A stretch of DNA of 64,000 bases from Tannerella sp. (GCA_031285565.1 JAITVY010000036.1:36301-100300); one strand, 5' to 3'. Counted from the stretch's first letter, positions 34,903 to 43,699 are shown. Translations and numbers: made by a program. The notes: generated by a model not told the origin, from the sequence alone.

Positions 34903-35318
34903 TTCGAATGACACCTGTTTTTTATGTTTCGGATAATTCGGTTTATTCCACGTGCTAAGACCTTTAATAAATTTAATGTACGCGTACTTAAATTAGCAAC
35001 CCTATTCATTTCGATTTAATAATAAGTTTCTGTTGAAAAATTCCCTTAATAAATGTCAGGTTTTGTCAGGTTCGATTTTTTTATACATCTCTTTTTAATA
35101 GACTCGTAAAATGCTCTTTTTTTATGCACTCCGAAAACTCCGTTTTTTTATAGCGTCAGGAAAGTCAGATTTTGTTTTTAAATTACTTATAATATGGGTA
35201 TTTAAATCTGTCGAAAAGTCGGTTCATTCAGTTTCTGTTTGCTACAATCTAATATTTATGTAGCCCAGGCATAAACAATAGTGTTAGAGAAGTATATTCT
35301 TTGTCTGGATAACAGGTT

Positions 35319-35600
35319 TTAACATGTTTTCAGCGGCAATTTGTCGAGCAAATGTTTTGCCATGTCCTGCATCTCTTTAATCCTTTTTTGGATTTCAACA
35401 TTCTTCAACAATCTTTGTCCTATAGAGTAGGCTGTATCTTCTGAATACCCAGCTCGTATAGTATTTTCTTTATTCTGTTTTGAATGTTAGCTTTTGTTAG
35501 GTTCTGACATCCGGTGACACGCGCTGTTTTTTCTTTATACTCTGCCTCATGAGGGAGAGCGCCGGATAAGTGAGGGAGAGTAATGGACATCACAATTTGT
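35319..35600 (-). pseudogene. phage terminase small-subunit relic (frameshifted)
   Basis: One minus-strand frame reads ...KEKTARVTGCQNLTKANIQNRIKKILYELG and then stops soon after. A one-base shift at about 35447 restores YSEDTAYSIGQRLLKNVEIQ and KRIKEMQDMAKHLLDKL to the stop at 35319-35321. The pattern (AGYSxxTAxxIGxxLLKNxxIQxxI) is that of Terminase_2/XtmA small terminases, which have an N-terminal HTH. The 5' half is also short, so the gene is broken. No terminase large subunit is nearby. Confidence 0.65.
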
Positions 35601-35658
35601 GATCTCAAGTTGATATCTCGGTATATTATTACCACTTGACTTGATATCTAACTATTTT

Positions 35659-35694
35659 CAAAAAAATGAGGCATCCTTATCTAAAGATAAGCCT
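35659..35694 (-). terminator. terminator after the ORF6N gene
   Basis: Read on the minus strand, AGGCTTATC pairs with GATAAGGATGCCT (4-nt bulge), followed by CATTTTTTTG. It lies just past the ORF6N stop and isolates the outward ssrA promoter from the repressor operon. Confidence 0.7.
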
Positions 35695-35699
35695 TTTAT

Positions 35700-36272
35700 C
35701 TAATCATCCGTCTTCCTGAATCCAACCGGATTACGGGGTTTGCTTACTTGCTTATGTTTGGCTGCTAGCTCTGCTAATGCTAAATAAATATCGTCAAACT
35801 CTTTCCGGTTATCTTCTGACAGATCGTTTATTGCAGCCAGAGTTTCTTCGCTAACTTCCTCTAATGCTTTGATACGATCTATAAGAGATGGCAACTGGTC
35901 ACTTTTTTTGGCGGCAGCTAAGACATTTCGAATAGCAACAAATGCACGCATAATGTTAATATTTACCTGAACGGCAACAGGAGACCGCAATACGCCGGAT
36001 AACATTGCTACTCCTTCCTGCGTGAATACAGACGGTGTAACAGGACTGTATTTAACTCCCTTTGGTAGGTTGTCGCAATTTGCGATAAGCTCTGTCCATT
36101 CATCTTTGGTTAACTGAAACATGAAATCATCAGGGAATCTTTCAATATTGCGTTTAACCTGTTCTTTAAGGCGTCTTGTCTCTACATCGTACATTTCCGC
36201 CAAATCAAAGTCCAGCATCACCCGTTGACCTCTGATCTCATAAATCTTGTTTTGGATTACCTGTAGTTCCAT
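35700..36272 (-). CDS. ORF6N-domain protein (phage antirepressor type)
   Basis: The start at 36272 gives 190 residues (MELQVIQNKIYEIRGQRVML). Residues 8-95 form the ORF6N domain: DFDLAEMYDVETRRLKEQVKRN, FPDDFMFQLTKDEW, and VFTQEGVAMLSGVLRSPVAVQVN. The C-terminal third is a coiled coil (DQLPSLIDRIKALEEVSEET). ORF6N proteins occur in phages and mobile elements as DNA-binding or antirepressor proteins. GGAGG at the end of the upstream XRE gene serves as ribosome site, 10 bp before the ATG, and the genes are 4 bp apart. Confidence 0.85.
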   Translation of the reverse strand: MELQVIQNKIYEIRGQRVMLDFDLAEMYDVETRRLKEQVKRNIERFPDDFMFQLTKDEWTELIANCDNLPKGVKYSPVTPSVFTQEGVAMLSGVLRSPVAVQVNINIMRAFVAIRNVLAAAKKSDQLPSLIDRIKALEEVSEETLAAINDLSEDNRKEFDDIYLALAELAAKHKQVSKPRNPVGFRKTDD

Positions 36273-36276
36273 AGAT

Positions 36277-36522
36277 TCACTCCTCCATCTTAAAGCGTTT
36301 ACCACAATTCGGGCAGGTTATTACATCGGTTGCCGGTTGCTCGAATAGTTCGGAGATAGGAACGTTTAAAGCCGTTGCTATGCGATCAAAAACGTCAATT
36401 GATGGTTTTGATTTTCCGTTAATCAAGTTACTTAAATTAGGCGTAGCAAGGTCAATCATTAACGCAAGCTCTTTGATTGCAATACCTTTTTCTTTCAAAA
36501 CGTCCTTAATTCTTAATTCCAT
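36277..36522 (-). CDS. XRE-family repressor with C-terminal zinc-knuckle motif
   Basis: This 81-residue protein has an HTH_3 domain (IKDVLKEKGIAIKELALMIDLATPNLSNLINGKSKPSIDVFDRIATAL) followed by a short C-terminal CPNCGKRF, half of a zinc ribbon that could pair between subunits. It is the likely repressor of the divergent genes. The intergenic region holds three similar operator-like words. Confidence 0.85.
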   Translation of the reverse strand: MELRIKDVLKEKGIAIKELALMIDLATPNLSNLINGKSKPSIDVFDRIATALNVPISELFEQPATDVITCPNCGKRFKMEE

Positions 36523-36529
36523 ATCCTTT

Positions 36530-36549
36530 ATATTAATGTTAAACGTTAT
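36530..36549 (-). promoter_or_regulatory. operator-like repeat O1
   Basis: On the minus strand ATAACGTTTAACATTAATAT. It matches 36598-36617 on the plus strand at 16 of 20 positions, and the core TTTAACATT also occurs at 36586-36597. The copies flank both predicted -7 elements. Confidence 0.5.
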
Positions 36550-36550
36550 G

Positions 36551-36558
36551 CAAATATA
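36551..36558 (-). promoter_or_regulatory. -7 element of the repressor gene
   Basis: TATATTTG on the minus strand, 29 bp upstream of the XRE start and adjacent to operator-like repeat O1. Confidence 0.5.
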
Positions 36559-36597
36559 AGCACAAATAATGACCGGCGTTATGAATAAATGTTAAAT

Positions 36598-36617
36598 ATA
36601 TCGTTTAGCGTTAATTT
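36598..36617 (+). promoter_or_regulatory. operator-like repeat O2
   Basis: ATATCGTTTAGCGTTAATTT on the plus strand, inverted relative to O1 (36530-36549). It ends 13 bp before the -33 box of the divergent promoter. Confidence 0.5.
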
Positions 36618-36630
36618 TATTGCCAAATAA

Positions 36631-36662
36631 TTTGCAATGCATAATGTCGCGTATTATCTTTG
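36631..36662 (+). promoter_or_regulatory. full-consensus promoter of the rightward gene group
   Basis: TTTG (36631-36634), 20-bp spacer, TATCTTTG (36655-36662). Transcription would begin near 36669. Confidence 0.75.
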
Positions 36663-36687
36663 TGTTGTAAAAATAATGACAGGCGAT

Positions 36688-37005
36688 ATGACAACGACAT
36701 CCAAATACAACAAGAGCAATATCATGAAAAGGGCATGGGAAATTAAAAGAGGTCGTCACTTCTCTTATCCAAGAGGCACACGCAATTGGTCATTTGCAAA
36801 ATGTCTTTCTTATGCTTGGGCTGATGAAAAAAGAATGGTTGCCAGGATCAACGAAGATGCAAACAAGCGTAACCGCACCGGTGAATGGTCAGCTGAGAAG
36901 GTAGCCGAAAGAAATGCAGCTATAAAAAAAACAAATGTATCACTTGCTTACTTGGCAGATACGCTTACTGATTACTACGCAAACAATCGCTATAACGGAG
37001 ATTAA
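36688..37005 (+). CDS. small phage-type basic protein
   Basis: Starting at 36688 (MTTTSKYNKSNIMKRAWEIKRG) the protein has 105 residues; in-frame ATGs at 36637 and 36676 lie before or just after the predicted transcription start. The basic N-terminus, KRAWEIK and WSFAKCLSYAWADEKRMV form a pattern I associate with small proteins of Bacteroidales phages and plasmids. It is the first gene under the divergent promoter and likely acts early. The function is unknown. Confidence 0.6.
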   Translation: MTTTSKYNKSNIMKRAWEIKRGRHFSYPRGTRNWSFAKCLSYAWADEKRMVARINEDANKRNRTGEWSAEKVAERNAAIKKTNVSLAYLADTLTDYYANNRYNGD

Positions 37006-37034
37006 TATTTACAAACAGATAAAACAACAAGACT

Positions 37035-37271
37035 ATGAAGACATTAAGATTAAATGAAAAACTTGAAAGCGCAATGAAAGCCGCTATAGTATTTAAATCA
37101 GAGATAAACGCTCTTGCATGTAATAAGGGCGAAGTATTCAATTGTAACAGTAAGTCTGTTATGCTAACGCTCGGACAGATGGATGACGATCTGTCTGATA
37201 TGATGCTTAAGCTAAGCGAGATTATCGGTTCTGATATATTTGAGAACGCGATAATTGATTCAAACGAGTAG
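37035..37271 (+). CDS. small hypothetical protein
   Basis: A 78-residue acidic, mostly helical protein (MKTLRLNEKLESAMKAAIVF ... LGQMDDDLSDMMLKLSEIIG). It begins 29 bp after the preceding gene on the same strand. I recognise no family. Confidence 0.5.
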   Translation: MKTLRLNEKLESAMKAAIVFKSEINALACNKGEVFNCNSKSVMLTLGQMDDDLSDMMLKLSEIIGSDIFENAIIDSNE

Positions 37272-37359
37272 TATGAGAACAAAAGTTTATAAGAAAAGTG
37301 CATAATCAATATATCCAGCGCGTCAGGGATTGGCGCTTTCTTATCACCACAATTTTATT

Positions 37360-37383
37360 CCTCCCGGCAATACGGTCGGGAGG
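37360..37383 (+). terminator. hairpin between small genes
   Basis: CCTCCCG (37360-37366) pairs with CGGGAGG (37377-37383), 10-nt loop. No long T run follows. Confidence 0.45.
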
Positions 37384-37482
37384 GTTTAGAAAGTGGTTGT
37401 TTCTTTTATCATCTACTTACTGAATTATAATGTGAAACTGAATACAAATTTAAATTAACTAACAATTTGAAATAGTATAACT

Positions 37483-37791
37483 ATGGACAAAAAGATAATT
37501 GAATGCCTTGAAAGGTTAAAAGACAGCAAAATAGTAAAGTCAGAATTTTACCATATCGACTTAACGACATTATGCGATGTAATCGAGTTCTTATCAGCCG
37601 ATGCCGGTCATGTACTCGACCTTATACAGAATTCGGGTTCAATAGATTCATTCAACCATCTTTTAGAGGATTTGCAAAGGCAGTTTTCTGTTATTTGGAC
37701 GCTGTGTGGAAAAATGAGAGATGAACTATCGAACGATGATTTTTATTGCCTGGGTGAGCTTTTTTATAATTACAAACAAGAATCAAAATGA
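37483..37791 (+). CDS. small hypothetical protein
   Basis: A 102-residue acidic helical protein (MDKKIIECLERLKDSKIV ... CGKMRDELSNDDFYCLGELF). It is the last rightward gene and ends at a hairpin shared with the convergent tape-measure gene. No family is recognised. Confidence 0.5.
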   Translation: MDKKIIECLERLKDSKIVKSEFYHIDLTTLCDVIEFLSADAGHVLDLIQNSGSIDSFNHLLEDLQRQFSVIWTLCGKMRDELSNDDFYCLGELFYNYKQESK

Positions 37792-37812
37792 GCCGAAGCA
37801 GAGCATAGTTGC

Positions 37813-37838
37813 CCCGCCTCAAAAAAAGGTGGGCTTTT
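37813..37838 (+). terminator. terminator of the rightward gene group
   Basis: CCCGCCT (37813-37819) pairs with AGGTGGG (37827-37833), with a loop of A residues, followed by CTTTTATT. Confidence 0.65.
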
Positions 37839-37846
37839 ATTGTCTA

Positions 37847-40800
37847 TTACAGCCCCAATCCAGCCCCTTTCATCTTAACCCCTCCAGATTCAATAGCCTG
37901 AATGCTCGCAGCGGATTTGCCGACACTGACAGCTATGTTATCGTTAGAAGTTGCTATCCTATAATTCGTATCCCGTATTTCGCCCGACATAGTTTCCATG
38001 CGCCCGACTATCTCCCGGATCAGGGAGACGTCACGCCAACCGGCGACTTGTGCATCTTTCATGAGCTGGATGTTCTCAAATACCGGATTGAAAACGGATA
38101 TATCAAACATGGTTCCGAGTGTCCTTTCTAAGATTTCTTTGATACTTTCTAAAGCTACGCGCGCGGCTCCGGTCTGTCCGGCTAAAAGGTCAATAGATTC
38201 CTGTGAGGCTTTAGCGTATGCGCCTTTGAGGGTGTTTTCAGATGCATTTGAGTCTGTATTTAACAGAGACATGTCCCATCCCATATCAGTTGCCATTTTA
38301 TCCCAATTTTCTGCAACTGCAGTCCATGCGTCAATTGCCGTAGGTATTCCATCAAAGATCTCGGTCGTAATTGCAAGAAGTTCATTTTGTACCGCAGCTG
38401 GATCTCCCAGCCCGAACGCTTCCCGGATCTTTGGTCTGAATTGCTCCAAATATTCACCCAGAATCATTTCCTGTAGTAATGCTTTACCCAACGCATCCAC
38501 AACTTTTAAACCGGCTTTCTCGAATAAATCCCATGCGTCAGATCCATTTCTGACAGCTTCAAAGATTATGTCCGTTAAATCTGTTGCAATATTCCCGAAC
38601 GTAGACTCTATATGATCGTCAAGAACTTTCATTGCAGCGTCATACGCATCTTTTTGCTCAATGGAAAGTTCTAATTGCGTCCGAAGTTCATCAGAAATAT
38701 CTTTATGTGTTTCCAGAAACAACCGTGCAGCTTCGGCGTCAAACTCGCCATTTATGTCCCCTCCCCAGATTTCAGGGGCAAAATCAAAGAGTGTCTTGAA
38801 TCTATCCTTGGAGCCAAATTTATACCATTCATGTTCTGCAATCTGGATAAGACTCCCTTGCAAGACGCTCATATCCCGATCCATAGCATCTTGCAGAACT
38901 TTGCGAGCGTTAGACCGGACGGTATTATTTAAAAAGAATCCCTGGTATTTCTTTGTATTGTATAAGTCGAGATCAAGTTTTTCATTAACAGAATCATAAT
39001 ACGAGTTTACAGTTTTATTATAACTCTCGTAAGCCTTTATAGCTTGTTCTATACCGCGTTTTCCAAAAAAAGAGCTATACTCTTCTTCAAGATAGTTACG
39101 TTCCATCAACAATAAATTATACCTTTGAGCCCATTCCAGCTGCTCATTTTGCATTTGACGTATACGCTCCTGTTCCTTTATGTAACCATTAAATACAGAT
39201 GTTCCAACACCGCTAACTAATCCTCCTATAGCGCCCCATATCCCACCTGATTTCGCCCCTGAAGCAGTTTTGGTTAAGATGTCACTCCAGTCGTTCAAAG
39301 TTTCCGTGAAATCTTTTAGCCGTTGATCGCCGGTTACATCAGCAACTTCGCTAATCATTCCGGATATTTCAGACAACCCCTCTGCCGCCTGCAATGCTCC
39401 GTCTAATAGGTAATCTAAGCCCTCTTGTTTTGAAGCATCAGCTTTGTCTTCGAATAATTTTTTCTTAGCCTTATCTGTTTCTTTAATCGCTTTTTTTGTT
39501 TCCTCTGCAGATTCTTTCAGGCGATTAAAGCCCTTGATGATGTTTGAAAATGGATAATTTGTTTTATTGTCGTACTCTTCTTGCTTCTGAATCAGGGCGT
39601 CATAAATAGCTTTCAGTTTTTCAGGATCTTCTTTCAGTGCTTTAATTTGTTCCTCTGAAAAGCCGACCGGGATCTCAACCCCTTCCACTCCGTTAATGTA
39701 ATCCAGAAGGCGTTTGGTGTTTTTTATAATTTCATCGATACGCTTGCGGCTCATTTTAGAAGCATTGGAAAACAGGTCTGTAAACAGGTTGGATTTACCG
39801 GCAAACTCCTGATGAATGGCTTTGAGTTCCTTTTCCATTTCTTTCTCCAAAGATTTGCGTTCGCCTTCAGTTTTGGCATCGGTAATTTTTTTTGAATAAA
39901 TTTCTGTTGTAGCCAGGATCTTCTCTTGATATTTTCCATACTCTTTCAGGTATTCATTCATTGCCTGTTTTTCTGATTCAATTTGCTCTTTTATAGATTT
40001 TTTCCTGGCTTCTTCGGCAAGAAACGCATTATCTTCCAAATATTTTTGTTGAGAAGCCGGAAGCTGACCTACAGATGTTGTAGTAGGGGTGAAAGTCATC
40101 CCTTTTTCTTTCCATTTAGGGTTTTGCACCTCCCAGATTTTGCGTTCAATATCCTGTTGGGCTTTGATCATCTCGTCACCATTACGGGCAATATCAGCCA
40201 ATCTCTTTTCATAGTCAAGTTCTATTTGTGCATGAACTTTTGCAGATCCTTCGTCCATAAGGCTAATTTGCTGCTGTTGCAGATCGAGCTCGTTTTGGTA
40301 TTCCTGCTGTTTGATCTTTTTTTGTGCTTCCTGAATGGCGGCCAACCGGTCGGCTATTCCGGACTTTGATTTGTTGGAATCATTGGATGATTTTCTGGAA
40401 GTATCCCAAATTTTCAGCTTCTCCCGGGCGTTATTTACCCGCTCTAAAGCTTTATTCCATTTTTCAGATCCTTTTTCGGCTTCGTCAATTGCAGTGAATG
40501 CAGCTTTTGCTCCCTCCAATTCTTTTTTCCAAAATTCTTCATTTTTGACAACTGATTGATTCCTGGAATTAAGGGTATCGGTCAATGATTTTATCTGGTC
40601 TTGCAATTCGCTTTCACTAAAATCAAAGTCTATTCCCATATCAGACAAATTAACTTTTTCTCCACCATTATTTTTCAATATGGAAATAAGCCTTTGCCTT
40701 TGTTCTATGGCAGTATTAGCCTGCTCATCGGTAAGGTCTTTAAGTGTCGTTTTCCACTCCGCAACTGCATTATTTTTAACATCTTGCTGCTTCAATTTGA

Positions 40801-42433
40801 TAGCCTCCGCTAAATACTTCTCTACAGACGTTCCGCGTTCGTACCCCATTGAGTCAAGCAGGTCAAGTTCGTCTTTAGTCAATTGGATCGGAGTAAAACC
40901 ACCTTTCTTGTCCCGCGCCTGATCGATTTTTTCACTCAATTTCATTAACTGATCCAGCTCGCCCGAATCTGCCTGGATTTTTTGGTGTGCATCCAAATCC
41001 GCTAGTTCTTTCTTTAAGGCTATTAAATCCCGCAAATGCCCTTTTTCGTCGATATACTTTTCAATGATCCCGGGATACGCCCGCTTAAGTTCATCAAGGG
41101 CGCCAATCCGGTCTAACTCTGCTGTAGTGGCTTCATTTATTTTGGAAATAAGCTCATCAATCTTTCTTTTATGATCCTGCTCCTGTTGAAGAACGTCCTC
41201 TTTCCGTTTATTATAGGCAGCCTGCGCTTTTTCTGCCGCGTTGGTACTTTCCGACAATGCCCACATGGAAGCGACCAAACCAACTAAAACTGTAGCAGCT
41301 AAAACATAAGGGTTTTTTAGCATGGTAGCATTCAACAGCTTTTGAGCCTTTTCTACCAAAAGAAGTGCTTTGTAATTTGCTAGCTGCGCAATAGTCCAAC
41401 CTTGTTCGGCAGTGGTTGCTATTATAACGGCGGCTTTATATGTCCCATATGTTGCAATAAGTCCTGCCATAATTCTTCCGATCTTTTCATAATTAGCGAC
41501 AAGATTGGAAGCAACACCCACGGCATCATAAATAATGCCTTGATTTGCCTGACCTATACTGTTAAACATCATTTGTAATTCATCTTGCAGTTTGGATATT
41601 TGCCCGGTAACAGAAGCATTCTGTTTTTCCATCAAATTATAGAATCGACCCCCTTCGCTTGACATGTTCTTAAAGGCTTGTTCGACAAGAGGAAATCCAA
41701 TCTTGCCGGCTTCCACCATTTCGGATATTTCGGCGGATGTTTTTCCGAGCATTTTTGATAATTCATCAACGACAGGTATACCAGCCATTGCAAAGTCTCT
41801 GATTTCCCTTGATTGCAACCGCCCTAAAGCAGCCACCTGACCATAATTGACGGCAATACGAGAAATGGGGACAGAAACCCCGGCTGCTACATCTCCTAAT
41901 GCTTTCATCGTATCAATGACTTTATCAGCTTCAATGCCCATGGCAATTAGCTGCTTAGTATTGTCCGCAACTTCAGTAAGAGTGAAAGGTGTTTTTAGGG
42001 CTAATTCTTTAATATCCGACATCATGGAATCAGCTTTTGATTTGCTATTAAGCATTGTTTCGAAAGCTATTTCAAGCTGTTGGATTTCGCCTCTCACACT
42101 TACAACCTGACTGGCGAAGTTTTTGAGTGCATTAAGAGATAACGCCGCACCTCCAAGTTTATAAATAGCATTTGTAAAACGTTCAATATCATGTTCTGCA
42201 ACCTGAAAGTCTTTTCCGGAGCTTCTTATTTTATTTGCAGCCTTTTGTACACTTTCAGCTGTTTTATCATAGCTTTTTTGTAGCCCATTCAACTCTTTGA
42301 CTAATTTATCTACCGCCTTCCTGTCGCCCGATTGATTCATTTTATCGAGACTGTTTTTAACCCGGTCAATTTCTTCTTTCAGCTTAACAAGCTTTTCAAG
42401 ATTTACCGTAATATCAAATTTTAATCCTGCCAT
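37847..42433 (-). CDS. phage tail tape-measure protein
   Basis: This 1528-residue protein starts with a coiled coil (residues 1-75: KLKEEIDRVKNSLDKMNQ), then the tape-measure N-terminal domain (about 95-300: FETMLNSKSKADSMMSDIKELALKTPF, GDVAAGVSVPISRIAVNYGQVAALG, SREIRDFAMAGIPVVDELS). A hydrophobic segment follows (about 375-395: NPYVLAATVLVGLVASMWAL), then long coiled coils to about 1050, a Gly-rich hydrophobic stretch (SGGIWGAIGGLVSGVG), and a C-terminal helical part. In siphophages the protein sets tail length and passes into the cell with DNA. The frame is intact although no other virion gene is present. It begins 4 bp after the sigma-like gene. Confidence 0.92.
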   Translation of the reverse strand: MAGLKFDITVNLEKLVKLKEEIDRVKNSLDKMNQSGDRKAVDKLVKELNGLQKSYDKTAESVQKAANKIRSSGKDFQVAEHDIERFTNAIYKLGGAALSLNALKNFASQVVSVRGEIQQLEIAFETMLNSKSKADSMMSDIKELALKTPFTLTEVADNTKQLIAMGIEADKVIDTMKALGDVAAGVSVPISRIAVNYGQVAALGRLQSREIRDFAMAGIPVVDELSKMLGKTSAEISEMVEAGKIGFPLVEQAFKNMSSEGGRFYNLMEKQNASVTGQISKLQDELQMMFNSIGQANQGIIYDAVGVASNLVANYEKIGRIMAGLIATYGTYKAAVIIATTAEQGWTIAQLANYKALLLVEKAQKLLNATMLKNPYVLAATVLVGLVASMWALSESTNAAEKAQAAYNKRKEDVLQQEQDHKRKIDELISKINEATTAELDRIGALDELKRAYPGIIEKYIDEKGHLRDLIALKKELADLDAHQKIQADSGELDQLMKLSEKIDQARDKKGGFTPIQLTKDELDLLDSMGYERGTSVEKYLAEAIKLKQQDVKNNAVAEWKTTLKDLTDEQANTAIEQRQRLISILKNNGGEKVNLSDMGIDFDFSESELQDQIKSLTDTLNSRNQSVVKNEEFWKKELEGAKAAFTAIDEAEKGSEKWNKALERVNNAREKLKIWDTSRKSSNDSNKSKSGIADRLAAIQEAQKKIKQQEYQNELDLQQQQISLMDEGSAKVHAQIELDYEKRLADIARNGDEMIKAQQDIERKIWEVQNPKWKEKGMTFTPTTTSVGQLPASQQKYLEDNAFLAEEARKKSIKEQIESEKQAMNEYLKEYGKYQEKILATTEIYSKKITDAKTEGERKSLEKEMEKELKAIHQEFAGKSNLFTDLFSNASKMSRKRIDEIIKNTKRLLDYINGVEGVEIPVGFSEEQIKALKEDPEKLKAIYDALIQKQEEYDNKTNYPFSNIIKGFNRLKESAEETKKAIKETDKAKKKLFEDKADASKQEGLDYLLDGALQAAEGLSEISGMISEVADVTGDQRLKDFTETLNDWSDILTKTASGAKSGGIWGAIGGLVSGVGTSVFNGYIKEQERIRQMQNEQLEWAQRYNLLLMERNYLEEEYSSFFGKRGIEQAIKAYESYNKTVNSYYDSVNEKLDLDLYNTKKYQGFFLNNTVRSNARKVLQDAMDRDMSVLQGSLIQIAEHEWYKFGSKDRFKTLFDFAPEIWGGDINGEFDAEAARLFLETHKDISDELRTQLELSIEQKDAYDAAMKVLDDHIESTFGNIATDLTDIIFEAVRNGSDAWDLFEKAGLKVVDALGKALLQEMILGEYLEQFRPKIREAFGLGDPAAVQNELLAITTEIFDGIPTAIDAWTAVAENWDKMATDMGWDMSLLNTDSNASENTLKGAYAKASQESIDLLAGQTGAARVALESIKEILERTLGTMFDISVFNPVFENIQLMKDAQVAGWRDVSLIREIVGRMETMSGEIRDTNYRIATSNDNIAVSVGKSAASIQAIESGGVKMKGAGLGL

Positions 42434-42436
42434 CTT

Positions 42437-43123
42437 TTAATAATTATGTTTTTCTAAAATATAAGCAAACATGCTTTTTCTTTGATAATAAGCGATTAAA
42501 ATCTCTTTTATTCGCTCATTCGTTTTTTTATCTTTTGTCGTTTTCACTAAGGAACATTTATTTCTATCTTCCTGGTGTATAATTTCTGCTATTGCCTCAC
42601 GGACTATTTTATATTTTGAATAAAGTACGCTTTTGGATTCACCACCTGTCCATTCACTAAGAGGTTCGTTGCATATAAAATAATAATGAAAGACCCTGTA
42701 CTCCAAATCAGTCAATGTAAGCTCATCAAATATTTCACGGATCCTACTCATTGATTTAAGCACATAATCATCATTTTCATTTTCTTCATCAATATCTTCT
42801 TCATCCGGAATATGGTATAGCTGCTCATAATCGATATTTTCATCGATAGGCGGCATTCGATGTTTGCAGCGGTAAGAGGATGTTTCGGAATTAACGCTAA
42901 GGTTAATTATACGGAGGATGTAAAAGTCAAGGCTCCGGTATATTCCATGTTCGGTAAGGTATAACTCCTCTATATCGTCTTCGCTTTTTGACATTAACGA
43001 AATAATAGCTTCGTGCAGCACATCTCCGGCTTCGTCTTCTTTGCCAGCCCTGGCGCAATGGAATTTAGCATAATCAAGCCAGCGGTTGTAACGCTGATTG
43101 ATATATTTATTTAGAACATTCAT
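42437..43123 (-). CDS. phage-associated sigma-70-like protein
   Basis: This 228-residue protein has a sigma region-2-like N-terminus (NKYINQRYNRWLDYAKFHCARAGKEDEAGDVLHEAIISLM, then LDFYILRIINLSVNS), an acidic linker (DEEDIDEENENDD), and a C-terminal part with the helix run of region 4 (LTDLEYRVFHYYFICNEPLSEWTGGES). The match is weak, so it could be a DNA-binding protein that merely shares the fold. It lies directly upstream of the tape-measure gene, with a hairpin separating it from the gene before. Confidence 0.6.
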   Translation of the reverse strand: MNVLNKYINQRYNRWLDYAKFHCARAGKEDEAGDVLHEAIISLMSKSEDDIEELYLTEHGIYRSLDFYILRIINLSVNSETSSYRCKHRMPPIDENIDYEQLYHIPDEEDIDEENENDDYVLKSMSRIREIFDELTLTDLEYRVFHYYFICNEPLSEWTGGESKSVLYSKYKIVREAIAEIIHQEDRNKCSLVKTTKDKKTNERIKEILIAYYQRKSMFAYILEKHNY

Positions 43124-43174
43124 GCTGATTTATATTTTAGTTCAGCATGCCAAATTTTAATCCTCTGTAAAGAT

Positions 43175-43205
43175 AAGGTCGCTAACTCCTGTTACTAGCG
43201 GCCTT
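43175..43205 (-). terminator. hairpin upstream of the sigma-like gene
   Basis: On the plus strand AAGG-T-CGCTA (43175-43184) pairs with TAGCG-G-CCTT (43196-43205). On the minus strand it is followed by ATCTTTA. It could stop or weaken transcription between the 158-residue gene and the sigma-like gene. Confidence 0.5.
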
Positions 43206-43219
43206 TCTTTTATACGCCA

Positions 43220-43696
43220 TCAAGCTATCTTAAGTAAACTATATTCTTCGTTGACAAGATTTGCAAAGTAATCCGGATGAGGCGATAGGAAATACTTTTT
43301 ATCTGCATCCGGATAGAATTTCTTTATTACCCGTTGTATTCTCTTATTGAGCTTAATCATTTCAGGGATCAGTTCATATAATTCTTTTTCCTGTAGCCGT
43401 TGATATAATGCATAGATGACAGCGTATAGTACAATTATAGCCGAAACATCTTCTTCCGGAGTAAATAGTCCCTTAAGCCTGATATTTAGTTCTCTGCTAT
43501 TACCTGAAAATCCGGTCAATAACCGCCGATAAAAGTACATTATACCATCGATATCATACATAAAGCTGATGATACTTTGAGGATGTCCCTGTGTTACTGC
43601 TCTATCCCCATGCTGTCCAAGATCTTTTATCAAATCGAAAACGTAACTTGCTAAATCCGGCCTGTCTTTTGTGTTATAGAATTCGTAGTAGTTCAT
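43220..43696 (-). CDS. hypothetical element protein
   Basis: A 158-residue helical protein (MNYYEFYNTKDRPDLASYVF ... IPEMIKLNKRIQRVIKKFYP). There is no signal peptide or recognised domain. It starts 3 bp after the preceding 80-residue gene. It belongs to the leftward block that ends with the tape-measure gene. Confidence 0.6.
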   Translation of the reverse strand: MNYYEFYNTKDRPDLASYVFDLIKDLGQHGDRAVTQGHPQSIISFMYDIDGIMYFYRRLLTGFSGNSRELNIRLKGLFTPEEDVSAIIVLYAVIYALYQRLQEKELYELIPEMIKLNKRIQRVIKKFYPDADKKYFLSPHPDYFANLVNEEYSLLKIA

Positions 43697-43699
43697 ATC

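Larger units (their letters stand above)
34759..35318. other. element left-end region without genes
   Basis: This 560-bp stretch holds an integrase arm-type repeat (34810-34834), a perfect-consensus promoter reading out into ssrA (34871-34902), direct GTCAGG repeats (35055-35072), and three copies of TTTTTTTAT(A/G) at 35076, 35117 and 35143. The open frames are short and I see no coding evidence in them. Confidence 0.6.

Noticed and set aside
34749..35009. 86-residue minus-strand open frame at the element's left end
   Set aside because: It overlaps the att core and the tmRNA 5' end, contains the outward ssrA promoter, and has no recognisable domain.
37998..38615. 205-residue plus-strand open frame inside the tape-measure gene
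   Set aside because: It is a Ser-rich shadow antisense to a long conserved coding frame.
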